Notes under the pieces: generated by a model | What the model was told of the DNA's origin: nothing | The model's database searches: none | The model's input: only the letters and a program-made list of their open reading frames with translations | Assembly (NCBI GenBank): GCA_024704765.1 | Contig: JAKMXF010000166.1 | Location: 248,001-312,000 of the forward strand | Reading direction: 5' to 3' | Origin: Oopsacas minuta | Lineage: Eukaryota > Porifera > Hexactinellida > Lyssacinosida > Leucopsacidae | Length of the DNA stretch: 64,000 nucleotides | Part shown: positions 41,262-51,526 of the stretch, piece by piece | How the letters are laid out: each line of letters begins with the position of its first letter | How positions within the stretch are numbered: position 1 is the stretch's first letter | Made by a program: the position numbers and the translations under genes

Positions 41262-41415
41262 GGGGCCGTTCAAACGTTACGTAACGCTTCCCTGAATTTT
41301 GACACCCCTCTCCCTGTGTCACGCTTTTTCACCGTTTTGTGTTACAAAAAGAATGGGACTGTCACACTTCGCATACCAGCCCTCCCCTTGTAGCGTTACG
41401 TAACGTTTGAACGGC
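41262..41415. mobile_element. hAT-like MITE with GTTACGTAAC inverted repeats
   Basis: GGCCGTTCAAACGTTACGTA followed by ACGCT at the left end is the exact inverse complement of AGCGT followed by TACGTAACGTTTGAACGGCC at the right end, giving about 25-bp perfect TIRs. The interior of about 100 bp is C/T-rich and non-coding. TIRs of this GGCCGTT...TTACGTAAC kind are widespread among animal MITEs. It lies within the putative intron of the minus-strand membrane-protein gene. Confidence 0.88.
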
Positions 41416-41510
41416 CGCACGGCCCCCTATATCTGACTCACTATATCACACCGCGACTATATTCTCCGGTTAATTGTGGAATACTGGGTTTCATCCAGGT
41501 TCTCAGGGCC

Positions 41511-41640
41511 ATACGCCTAGAAATGGATTCTATTTCAGTTCATACGCCTAGACTATACATTTATATTACGATATAGGAGTTTACGCCAAAAGAGAAATAT
41601 TCATACGCATAGACCTATATTTTCCGAAATGTATACGCCT
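41511..41640. repeat. Degenerate interspersed ATACGCCTAG repeats
   Basis: ATACGCCTAG at 41511 and 41542, TTACGCC at 41581, ATACGCATAG at 41603 and ATACGCCTGG at 41633 recur at about 22-38 bp spacing. AT-rich spacers between them do not match well, so it is a motif array rather than a clean tandem repeat. Confidence 0.5.
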
Positions 41641-41932
41641 GGATAATACCCTGGTGGATTACGAATTTATAATCAGTTCGACTAAATTTCCTTCGACAAA
41701 TTTCCTTTTCAAAATGACGAAACTTCTGTCAATCTGAATATATTGGTAACAGTATTTCGTGGCCATAACCGGTGCCATTTCCTGCACGCTATTCTGTATT
41801 ACATTAGTTTCCACTTGAGCATTAAACCAGATCACCAACTTCAGAAGATAACCAATAATATAGCCAATCTCTACGTACATTTACTCATAAATCCTAATAC
41901 ACATTATTTATCTAGTTGATAATCCTACATAC

Positions 41933-42014
41933 CTTCAACGAGCCACAATGAAGTAATCAGGAATATAACAAATGAATTAAAAGTATTCTTTAGGATAGAT
42001 GCAAAAATATTCAT
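41933..42014 (-). CDS. Probable signal-peptide first exon of the minus-strand membrane protein
   Basis: On the minus strand an ATG at 42014 opens MNIFASILKNTFNSFVIFLI then TSLWLVE, a convincing signal peptide, and is followed by GTATGT, a splice donor in phase 1. The 3' exon at 40703-41144 also requires phase 1 entry. A middle exon may lie at about 41659-41870 (ETNVIQNSVQEMAPVMATKY), but its splice sites are weak. Confidence 0.4.
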
Positions 42015-42412
42015 TTTCTAATAATATTAAAATAAATTTGTGAATTCTATTTCACGTTGCTTGTACTTTATCAGGGCTACTATGTGCATACTATTTACTG
42101 GATGAAGTTTCATGTTTCCTGAACGTTCTCTTTAGCAGTACAATATATTATGGATTTGGTGATACTATTTCCATGATAGAGTGTTAATTTTATTATTTTT
42201 TCATCCACCACACAATTCTATTCAATAATCCTATTTATTACTTTGTCATTCCCTGGAAGAGTTATTAATCATTAATCATTAATCATTAACAACCACTAAA
42301 TATTACAAATTCAGGACAATTCTTAATATCGTATGCAATATACTCTCGTAAGTAATTATTATTTCATAAATAGTATTAAATCACTTCACTATTTAGATTA
42401 GATTTAAGTTTG
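42015..42412. other. Intergenic, presumptive bidirectional promoter
   Basis: Lies between the minus-strand membrane-protein gene and ATM. Contains a short ATTAATC tandem (about 42261-42289) and, at 42395-42396, a TTTAG that could be an acceptor upstream of ATM. Confidence 0.45.
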
Positions 42413-45400
42413 ATGGATTTGGAGGATAGACTTTGTACAATTTTGCAAGATTTGACGAAATCTAAGCAAAGAGTGAAAGCAAGAAAAGCTTTAGAGGATC
42501 TGTTAACTGATAAACGCAAGGATGTAGTTGGAGTATTAAATAATTCTCAGCTATTTACATGGAAAGAATTGGTCTTTTCAGTGATGGAATATAATATGAA
42601 AGAAATAGACGATTATTTAAAAAAACAAGTTGTCGCTTTCTCGTGTATAAAACCTCTTTTATCAACCATATTGAAGCTGCAATTCGAAAATGACAATTAT
42701 TCTGCTATCAAATATACAATTCAACACGTAACTGATCAATTAACCAGAGATAGCGATTTTATTCTTAGCTTTATCGGTCATGAATATGTTCAGATTTTAG
42801 GTTCTTTAATCATTGATAACTATACTATTCGATGCTTGTTAACTCAAGATAAATGGAATTTGATATACAAATGTATGTGCGCTCTAGTTTCGAATAGTAC
42901 TAATGCAACCTATCGGTCATATCTATTGAGCGAGGCAAGTAACGTTTTTCTCAAGTTAATTGATATCGGCTATCAACACTCAACTCTACCAATTTACTAT
43001 ATTCTTAATTCTCTTTTCAAAGCATTATGTGAATTTAAAGATATCCATGGTTCTCCTTTTATCAAACTTATTTCCACATTTAATATCCTAGCAGAACGTG
43101 ATGGTATAGAATGTAGAGCATTGGTTTGTAGAATAGGAGATGATATTTTAGATTCTATGTTAAATTATATAATTAACGCAAAATCACATAACAATAATGT
43201 TACTGAACAGTGTTTGGTGTTCATATTTCTTCAGATAAAGTTCCACCATCCTTCTGATATTATAGAACCTGATTACATCACGAGAGAATGGATTAATTCT
43301 CTTCTATACTTCCATCAAGTTCTTTTGGAAAAATTCCAAGCACCAAAGGATGTTTTCCAACTCATAAGTACAGTTGAAGTAGAAGCTAGTGACTACCAAA
43401 ACATTCCAAAATTGTTTTATAGGATGCTAGTTCAAGTTGAACGCTCTTTCCTTTTAATTATTGAATATTTCCCGGATTCGCTTTGCCTATTGTCCACTTC
43501 TCAACCGAAAAGAATTAAACTTAGTTCAGTTGATTTTGTTGATCTGATAACAGATAATTTACCAAACCATTCTCATCCAAAATTTATAATATATCTACAT
43601 TTGCTATTAAATCTCCTCGCAAATATGCCTCATCTATTCAAGAATAGAATTCTAATTATTTTAAGATTGCTTTTCGAAATACCCTGTACAAGAGCTGCAG
43701 AACTTAACCATTCAATTACAAATGAAGTTATTCATTGTCTAATTTGTATTGTTACTAGCAAAGATGTATTCCTTGAGCAAAATGTGGTAAATTTAATCGT
43801 TACGAATATTCTCCTTCAAAATCTACATCTCCAAAAACAGCCATCTTACTACAGACTGTTATCTATCATTCTTGAGTCAAATACACAAGCAAAATTGCCT
43901 GTCATTAATTGGAAAGAGTTGCAACATAGCTTAATAGATTCTAAGTGTATAGGATTCTTATGGAAATATCTTTCAATACATGACTTACCTTGTTGTCAAG
44001 ATATTCCTAATTCTACCTTTTCAATGGAACATTCCTTACCAAGACATTCCACAAGGATATTCATAATCAATTGCTTGCTGCCTGAAAAATTCGATAATAC
44101 AAAATCTATTGTAAACTGGCTTACATCTTGTGATACTTTCTTCATGTTAGGGCAAATACTTGCTTCCCAATGCATGCTTTCGTCTTGCAAATCTCTTCTC
44201 TTAACAGAGCGATTCTTAACAGATTCAATGCTGAGAAAATTCCAACACACAACTAAGGTGGATAACTTCTCACAAGATTCAATAAGAATAATGCTGGAGT
44301 TTGAATTTATTCCAATACCCACCTTACCAAATCCTGAAACATTTAGATTATACAAATCTGAGAGATCTGCTATACCAAGCTACTATACCGAATACATAGC
44401 ATATATTAATAGTATTTTCTTGAGGTTAGTTACTTATTTCTCTGGTAACGAATGCAAACAGAGATCTACAATTCTTCTTTCACTATTGAAATATTATTTC
44501 TATTTTCATTTCAATTTGGTGGTCTGGACTTCTTTCCAAACAAATTTACTTCCTATTTCTATTCAAAACGAATTTATTATCCTCGTTTTCAACCAATTAG
44601 TAGAAGATCTTCTTCAATTCCCTTCATTAGATACTTTATCAGCTACTATAAAATTGGAGGAATTTCTTATTGAACTGAAAATGATTGTAAGTAATTCTAA
44701 CTACTTCTATACACCAGCTATTCACTCTGTCATTAGCTCGTTCCTTAATATAATTCCAGATAATATTATAGATTCTCTAAAATCTATTATCTCTCATTTA
44801 TATGAGAGTACCTCAAAGCAATTACCATTAACTCGTGCATTAAATCCATTAGATATAAATTTACTTGACAAACAACATACTGTCACTATCTCTATTGTAC
44901 GTATCCTTTGTAATCTACATTGGTTATATTACAAAATTTCATCAACAGATCATCACCATTTAGAATATTTATTGACAAATAGTTTCCTCTGCCAACTACT
45001 TAATAATCTGCTCGATATTAAGTCTGTATTTTCACTACAAGCTAGTATAGTCGTTTGTGAACATTTGGCTTACAGTTTTACAAGTTGTTCAGAGAGTGTA
45101 TTATGTTTGATTCTAGAACGTTTACTTCTCATTTGTACTCAGCTTTGTAAATTCAACCAGACTGCTCTGAACAAGGTAATGTTAATTCTACAGTGCTTAG
45201 CTGAACAGCTGGTCTGTTTTATTAAAGTTAATATTACTATATCTCATCACGTAGAGAACTTATTACGAATTTTAACTTCTATTTATATGAATGTCAGATT
45301 TTCTAATCCAAATAGAGTACTTTATATTGAATTTATTTTTCATTTTTATAAAGTTTTTCATGAACTTAACTGGCCTATTCTTACTCTACAAACGAATAAG

Positions 45401-48400
45401 TTTCAAGAGAATGCAGATAAGACCCTGGAAGAATTAATATACGAATTGAATTTAGATTTTAACAGAGAATGTATATCTTCTCAGTCAAATTTACTTGCTG
45501 GTTTGCATCCCACTAGCAGTGTAATAGAATCTCAATCTCATTTCTGTTCTTTTAATTCTATGATAAATAGTCTTTGGGAAAACAATCAGTCTACATATCT
45601 AACTCAGAATTTAATACCAGTAGAATATGGTGACAGCGTTAAATCAGGCCATGTTAGATCCATTCTAGTTTTTATTGTCAAGATGGCTATTTCGTGTAGC
45701 AGGAAATGTTCCTGTTTAGTTGCTCAAATTCTCAACTTTTTCTATATTCAATCTATTGACTCTATGCTTATTAATAAAGTGCTTTCTAATATCGCGATTG
45801 GCTTATCCTACCCAGATCTGCAGGTATACTTCGATTCTAACGTAGAATCTATAATGATTGAATGGAGATCCTTAAACAATTCCATATGCAACTTTCCTTT
45901 CGAGTTAATTTGTTTAAAAGAACTGGATTTTATAGAGCACTACGCTACTAAATGTATTCATATTATCTTACTGACAAGTGATAGTGAAGCAATGGGATTC
46001 CTGGTTAATTCCCTATCTCAGGAAAAATCTAATACCCATTTACTGAAGTTCTGCTTTGAACATAATATCTGTACAATTTTACTCAATTCTACCGACCAAC
46101 TTCCTATTATCGGTTTACCTTGCGCTAATACAGTATTCCCGCAAGTTAGTATGATTGAAGTTAGGAGTTATATCTTACAGCAATTATCTTTAGAATTACG
46201 AAGGAAATTAATTCAAGATAATAGTGAATCATGTCTCAGTAATTTGTTCACAAAATACATAGATTGTTGTAGCAAACAGAGGAAGCAGTTTATTGAGAGT
46301 ATATCACCGCCGCTATTTTTGCTTGATTTAAATGTATCTTGTTTGGAGGATGTTTTCGCGAAAATGTTCGGAATTTCGTTATTTTCACTATTCAAAGAAA
46401 ACCCTTACCTCCTGCCTAAATTACATATATTTATTTTGAAGAAACTTTACTCATCAGTACAACCACATACTTTTGTATTCAATCTATACACTTACTGTAC
46501 TTTCTTACAGTTTGTGTCTATGAATCTTAGTAATTGCACTGAGTTACTATATTTCCTGCTTTGTGATCCTGTGCACGTTCTGTTTGAGTTCCTCACAGAG
46601 GGAGGCGAGATTGGTACAGATATTCAGCGAATAAAGAGCAAATTCCATGATTCATTTACACATGAAGATACATGTACTCTCCTACACACGTTAATAATGA
46701 TATACAGATCTTGTCTCCTATGTATCCCCAAACTTGTTGAAAATACAATATCTATTCTGTTTGATATTCTGTGTTATCATAGCATGTCCATGGTCCAAGA
46801 AATATCAACTCTCTGTCTAGAGTGCATCAAAGAATTATTTGCAAATGTCCTATTCATGACTTATCACCCTAAAGTAATCGCAATTTTATTCTTTATCCCG
46901 TCTAACCCAGTGTTTGAAGAGATAAAAATTTGGTTAAACAAAAAATTCAAAAACATAATCCGATACGAAATTTTACAAGAACTTGCTGTAAATGCGTGGT
47001 ACGCATGTATGTCTTGTGTTACTTATTTAAATCAAGTTAAGTTGAATCTTCAATTATCTTTTGAACAAACAAATAATTCTTACGATTTCAACTCATTATT
47101 TGATGATCTTGTTCAGAAAATACATATTGTGAGTACATCATCAAATTCCACAGAAAAACTATCTGAATTGCTCTGCGAAATATTTCTATTATTAACTCCT
47201 TTCTGCTGTAGACACCGAATAGCTTTTGAGTGTGCCAATCTAGATGTCTATACACGGCCTATTAATCTCGCTGCTCATTTGTATCATTTACCTATTCTCC
47301 TGTCTCGATTATCTAAACTAGTAAAATCTACAAAAATTCAGCTCAAAGAGATAGCCTATACCACATACAACTCATTCTCTGATCCTCAATCTCTATTAAC
47401 TTCGATAGCAGCCTATAAACAATCAGGTGTATACTCTAATCTACCAATGATATACTCTTCTTATCTTCTTAACAAGAAGATTAGTAAAGTCAAATTCTGC
47501 AGCTCTAAGAATACAAATACACATATTCCATTCCAAATCCCTCTTGAGAATTCAGAATATCAAACAAAAATCTGGGTCAGAAAATTGTGTATATTTCTTC
47601 TAGAAAATTATATCAAAAATCCGATTTTTCTCAATACAAAACCTCTAATAGAACTAAGTGATGACTGTGCTAAAGATTTCCTCAAGATGTATATTTATGA
47701 AGTTATATTGGGAGGAGATGGTGACGAAATATTAATAATATCCGAACATTTAAATTGTGGATTGAAACAATCTTTTGATTTTCTACACGATACAAATTCT
47801 AGTACAATTCCTATAGAAAATTGTGTTAATGAATTTTGTATTAGAATAATAATGGAGATTGTTCAATTCTTGAGAAGGAAAGTATTATTTGATAAACAAT
47901 GCAGATCTTTCCGAGATAACTTCCTGCTAGATATTAACTACCTCTATTTAGCGTGTAGTGCATTTTTCTGCAAAGATTACCATTCAACATTACTATATCT
48001 CCATATATATATGGATCCGTTATGCAGTGAGTACTCATCACAGAATTTGGTTCCTAACAGTAGTTTAGTTGTTCCAAAATTGCTTATTAACACATATGGA
48101 GAATTGGGTGAGATTGAGTGTGTAAATTCAGTCCCGTGTAATTCTTTGTACTTAGAATTCCAAAAGGTTAAATTGGTTGGTAAATGGTCTGAAGTTATCC
48201 AAATGTGTGGTAATTTTCCATTCAATCAGATTGGTAATAGTCAAGACTTAAATGAGGCTATGTATCATATGGGCTGGTATTCTATGTTACTCCAACAATC
48301 AAATAATAATTCTGAATCTATTTCGAATTTACACTACGAATCTGCTTGGAGATTGAGTTTATGGGATGAGAAGTTGCCAGATGTAGGAACAGTCAATTCT

Positions 48401-51217
48401 AATGAAATTTTCTCTCAACAGATCATATACGAATGCATAAAGGCATTTAAAGAGAAAGAAATCTCATATACCCGTGACTATATATGTTCAAAAGTTTCTC
48501 ATACACTGAGAGAGTTCTTAATTTGTTCAGAAGGAAGTATTTTCAATATCTCTTATCTCCTTTCTAATATCTCAATTGCGCAGACTCTAATTCAGTTCTC
48601 TACATTTGCAGAATCAGTATTAGCTAGTCATAGACAATCAAATGATTTTCCTTCACAATCATTACTACTACCTTTTAAAGAAAAATTGAAAGACATATTG
48701 AGTATTAGAGTGTCTCTATTATTAAGATTAGTTAATTTTCTTGAAGCTGAGGAGTGTTGCGATCATAAATATTTCACTTCTTTGTTTGAGTTGATTCTAA
48801 ATGACGTCATTGCAGCAGCTAAATTAGCTAGAAAATCAAATCACTATTCAGAAGCAAATAATCTCTTACACACATTAGAATTGAAGTTAGAATCAATGGA
48901 AATATTGCCTCAGAAGTTTAAGAAGAAACTCTTAACTCAAATTAGCCTGGAAAGCGCGAAGGTTAAATTCTTACAGAAAGATTTTCAAACCTGCCATTCA
49001 GTATTAAAACTTAATATTAATAGATTTTCAAAGCATCCCACACAATTCCCTGAATTATATTGTTACTTTCTTACACTGTATGGTAACTTTCTTGGTGAAA
49101 CGCAGCAAGAAACTGCTAGTAATGTAGTTTCTCATTACCTGGAGAGATCAGTGAACACTCTACAACAATTAGAGTATGATACATCTTCACCTAGTCAAGT
49201 TAAACTTTTGGAGAAAGCTTACTTTTCACTAGCCCAATTCTCAGATAAACAGTACAGCATAATAATAGAGTATCTAAATTCTCCTGACTACAAAATGAAA
49301 CTTGAGCTTGCCGAAGCTTTTGACAAACTGAGCGAACTAAGTTTAGACACTACTGAACTGAAGCGTACACTGATCGACAACATAAAACAAGCGAAAGAAT
49401 ACCGCCAGCAATCATGTGAATTCGAAATGGATAAAATTGAATTCCTAAAAAAAGCTCTAGAAAGTTACTGTTTCTGTCTTGAGCTCAGTAATACGCATGA
49501 TATGGCTATATCTCGTGTAATTTCTTTGTGGTTTGATAATTCTGATAACCATGAAATCAATCAGATGTTACCCAGTCACTTAAATGCGATTAGCTCTCAT
49601 AAATTCATCCCATGGGTATTTCAGATCATTCCAAGGCTTTGTTTCCTACCTTGTGACGTAACAACACCCTTCTCACTAACCCTTACAGATCTCGTTATCA
49701 GAATGACAACTGATCATCCTTACCACTGCTTACCGATATTATTCGCGATTTTTCTCTCTCCACTTGATAACTGTTTCAATTCACACTATACATATGGTTC
49801 ATTGGATATTATCAGACTAAAACTTGAATTAATCAATAACGATAAATCTGTATTCCGCTGTAGAAATATCCTTGATAAAGTGAGAATGTTACAGAGAGAT
49901 ATCGTGTTAAAAATGGAGAATATTTCCACTGATCTAATAATGCTTGCTTATCATACTACTCCTGCCAAAAATAGCGGCATAAAGATCCCAAAACAATGTA
50001 CACTCTTGGGAGAATCTGCCATACAGCATCTACCTGTACTCACGATTGACATTCCTATAAGCCCAGTTTGTAACTACACAGATGTTGTTAGAATTGTCAA
50101 ATTTGAACCAACTTTTATTTATCTAGGAGGGAAATCTAAGCCAAAGCTTTTCACTTGTTGGGGATCAGATGGTAATCGCTATAAGATGTTACTTAAAGGT
50201 AGAGAAGATCTCAGAAAAGATGCAGTCATACAACAAGGGTTCTCTCTAATCAATCAGCTTTTGGCTCAGGACTCATGGTTTGTAGAAAAAGGTGTTACAA
50301 TTCGCACTTATAAAATTGTCCCTCTATCTCAAGACTCTGGCCTAATCAGTTTTTGTGAGGGAACTATTTCATTGTCTGAGTATTTGGTCCAGAAAAACGG
50401 TGCACATCAACGTTACTATCCAAACACTCCTACATCTAGTGACTGTGAGGGACTAATGTATTCTGCGAGAAAACATTCTAACCAACATTGTCTAACATCT
50501 TTCCGAAAAGTTTGTCAAATTTTTCATCCTGTATTCCGATTCTTTTTCTTTGAAATGTTCACTGACTCTACAACTTGGTTCCAGCGTAAGATGCAATACA
50601 CTCGTAGTGTAGCTGTTACATCAATGGCAGGCTACATATTTGGTGTTGGGGACAGACACACAGAAAATATTCGTATTAACACGTCTACAGCTGAAATTGT
50701 GCATATAGACTTTGGAGAATTGTTTGATTCAGGTAAGCACCTACCAGTTCCAGAACTGGTACCTTTTCGTTTAACTCGAGACCTCATTGATCCCATGGGT
50801 CAGTTAGGCAAGGAGGGAGTGTTTAGGCCTTGTTGTGAGGAGACTTTAAGGATTATTCGACAATCCAAGGAGAATATCAAGAGTGTTATTAACGTATTGC
50901 TATATACCCCTCTACATAAATGGAAGATTCTACAGAATTGTCTTAAAGCTTCCATGGAAAAGCAGTCATCTCAAGGCCAAGAATTACCTACTAATACTAA
51001 TACTGTTGCTGCAGGTAATAAAGCTGGTATATCTATGCTAGGAGAAGATACGAATGAAATAGCTCTCAGAGTATTGCTACGTATTAACGAGAAGATTGAT
51101 GGTATCGAAGGTAGAACTCCTCTGAGTATTGCTGGACAAGTCAATAGATTAATTGCCGAGGCTACTGACGAGGTTAATTTAAGTTTAATGTATCCTGGCT
51201 GGAAGGCTTGGTTATAA
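42413..51217 (+). CDS. ATM: ATM serine/threonine kinase, one uninterrupted exon
   Basis: From the ATG at 42413 the ORF runs 2934 codons without an intron. Residues about 3-27 (DLEDRLCTILQDLTKSKQRV then KARKALEDLL) match the TAN motif specific to ATM/Tel1. A long HEAT-like solenoid follows to about 1750, then a FAT domain (about 1800-2400). The PI3K-like kinase domain holds MLLKGREDLRKDAVIQQ (Lys2595), GVGDRHTENI (2744-2753) and HIDFGELFD (from 2764). The FATC end (about 2902-2934) reads LSIAGQVNRLIAEATDEVNL and finishes YPGWKAWL, the ATM terminus. Length is close to human ATM (3056). ATM is recruited by MRN to double-strand breaks and phosphorylates SQ/TQ sites in checkpoint and repair proteins. 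The TAN motif and the ATM-type FATC exclude ATR, DNA-PK, SMG1 and mTOR. Confidence 0.96.
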   Translation: MDLEDRLCTILQDLTKSKQRVKARKALEDLLTDKRKDVVGVLNNSQLFTWKELVFSVMEYNMKEIDDYLKKQVVAFSCIKPLLSTILKLQFENDNYSAIKYTIQHVTDQLTRDSDFILSFIGHEYVQILGSLIIDNYTIRCLLTQDKWNLIYKCMCALVSNSTNATYRSYLLSEASNVFLKLIDIGYQHSTLPIYYILNSLFKALCEFKDIHGSPFIKLISTFNILAERDGIECRALVCRIGDDILDSMLNYIINAKSHNNNVTEQCLVFIFLQIKFHHPSDIIEPDYITREWINSLLYFHQVLLEKFQAPKDVFQLISTVEVEASDYQNIPKLFYRMLVQVERSFLLIIEYFPDSLCLLSTSQPKRIKLSSVDFVDLITDNLPNHSHPKFIIYLHLLLNLLANMPHLFKNRILIILRLLFEIPCTRAAELNHSITNEVIHCLICIVTSKDVFLEQNVVNLIVTNILLQNLHLQKQPSYYRLLSIILESNTQAKLPVINWKELQHSLIDSKCIGFLWKYLSIHDLPCCQDIPNSTFSMEHSLPRHSTRIFIINCLLPEKFDNTKSIVNWLTSCDTFFMLGQILASQCMLSSCKSLLLTERFLTDSMLRKFQHTTKVDNFSQDSIRIMLEFEFIPIPTLPNPETFRLYKSERSAIPSYYTEYIAYINSIFLRLVTYFSGNECKQRSTILLSLLKYYFYFHFNLVVWTSFQTNLLPISIQNEFIILVFNQLVEDLLQFPSLDTLSATIKLEEFLIELKMIVSNSNYFYTPAIHSVISSFLNIIPDNIIDSLKSIISHLYESTSKQLPLTRALNPLDINLLDKQHTVTISIVRILCNLHWLYYKISSTDHHHLEYLLTNSFLCQLLNNLLDIKSVFSLQASIVVCEHLAYSFTSCSESVLCLILERLLLICTQLCKFNQTALNKVMLILQCLAEQLVCFIKVNITISHHVENLLRILTSIYMNVRFSNPNRVLYIEFIFHFYKVFHELNWPILTLQTNKFQENADKTLEELIYELNLDFNRECISSQSNLLAGLHPTSSVIESQSHFCSFNSMINSLWENNQSTYLTQNLIPVEYGDSVKSGHVRSILVFIVKMAISCSRKCSCLVAQILNFFYIQSIDSMLINKVLSNIAIGLSYPDLQVYFDSNVESIMIEWRSLNNSICNFPFELICLKELDFIEHYATKCIHIILLTSDSEAMGFLVNSLSQEKSNTHLLKFCFEHNICTILLNSTDQLPIIGLPCANTVFPQVSMIEVRSYILQQLSLELRRKLIQDNSESCLSNLFTKYIDCCSKQRKQFIESISPPLFLLDLNVSCLEDVFAKMFGISLFSLFKENPYLLPKLHIFILKKLYSSVQPHTFVFNLYTYCTFLQFVSMNLSNCTELLYFLLCDPVHVLFEFLTEGGEIGTDIQRIKSKFHDSFTHEDTCTLLHTLIMIYRSCLLCIPKLVENTISILFDILCYHSMSMVQEISTLCLECIKELFANVLFMTYHPKVIAILFFIPSNPVFEEIKIWLNKKFKNIIRYEILQELAVNAWYACMSCVTYLNQVKLNLQLSFEQTNNSYDFNSLFDDLVQKIHIVSTSSNSTEKLSELLCEIFLLLTPFCCRHRIAFECANLDVYTRPINLAAHLYHLPILLSRLSKLVKSTKIQLKEIAYTTYNSFSDPQSLLTSIAAYKQSGVYSNLPMIYSSYLLNKKISKVKFCSSKNTNTHIPFQIPLENSEYQTKIWVRKLCIFLLENYIKNPIFLNTKPLIELSDDCAKDFLKMYIYEVILGGDGDEILIISEHLNCGLKQSFDFLHDTNSSTIPIENCVNEFCIRIIMEIVQFLRRKVLFDKQCRSFRDNFLLDINYLYLACSAFFCKDYHSTLLYLHIYMDPLCSEYSSQNLVPNSSLVVPKLLINTYGELGEIECVNSVPCNSLYLEFQKVKLVGKWSEVIQMCGNFPFNQIGNSQDLNEAMYHMGWYSMLLQQSNNNSESISNLHYESAWRLSLWDEKLPDVGTVNSNEIFSQQIIYECIKAFKEKEISYTRDYICSKVSHTLREFLICSEGSIFNISYLLSNISIAQTLIQFSTFAESVLASHRQSNDFPSQSLLLPFKEKLKDILSIRVSLLLRLVNFLEAEECCDHKYFTSLFELILNDVIAAAKLARKSNHYSEANNLLHTLELKLESMEILPQKFKKKLLTQISLESAKVKFLQKDFQTCHSVLKLNINRFSKHPTQFPELYCYFLTLYGNFLGETQQETASNVVSHYLERSVNTLQQLEYDTSSPSQVKLLEKAYFSLAQFSDKQYSIIIEYLNSPDYKMKLELAEAFDKLSELSLDTTELKRTLIDNIKQAKEYRQQSCEFEMDKIEFLKKALESYCFCLELSNTHDMAISRVISLWFDNSDNHEINQMLPSHLNAISSHKFIPWVFQIIPRLCFLPCDVTTPFSLTLTDLVIRMTTDHPYHCLPILFAIFLSPLDNCFNSHYTYGSLDIIRLKLELINNDKSVFRCRNILDKVRMLQRDIVLKMENISTDLIMLAYHTTPAKNSGIKIPKQCTLLGESAIQHLPVLTIDIPISPVCNYTDVVRIVKFEPTFIYLGGKSKPKLFTCWGSDGNRYKMLLKGREDLRKDAVIQQGFSLINQLLAQDSWFVEKGVTIRTYKIVPLSQDSGLISFCEGTISLSEYLVQKNGAHQRYYPNTPTSSDCEGLMYSARKHSNQHCLTSFRKVCQIFHPVFRFFFFEMFTDSTTWFQRKMQYTRSVAVTSMAGYIFGVGDRHTENIRINTSTAEIVHIDFGELFDSGKHLPVPELVPFRLTRDLIDPMGQLGKEGVFRPCCEETLRIIRQSKENIKSVINVLLYTPLHKWKILQNCLKASMEKQSSQGQELPTNTNTVAAGNKAGISMLGEDTNEIALRVLLRINEKIDGIEGRTPLSIAGQVNRLIAEATDEVNLSLMYPGWKAWL

Positions 51218-51526
51218 GCGTGTTAATAATTGATATACGAATGTTTGTAGGTAATTACATATTCTTATTCTTGTATAAACGGGAGGGGATGGCTTAATAT
51301 TTTAGTTAATTGTGTGGAATTCTGTCGAAGTTAAAAGAGACACGCACTGTTTCACGAATACATACTTTAGGAGACATTTGAGTTTCACAAATTTCACCAA
51401 TATATCTGGTCCCACATTTTATAAATTTCTAGCTTATGAAACTAACATTCGGCTATTTTCAATACTATTTTAGATGTTGTTGGATTTTGTATGATTTAAC
51501 TGTGTTACTGGTTCAGATTTAATAGC
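51218..51526. other. Short intergenic, nothing recognised
   Basis: Spacer between ATM and the lectin receptor. TACTATTTTAG at 51463-51473 and ACTGGTTCAG at 51507-51516 are possible acceptors upstream of the next ATG. Confidence 0.45.
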
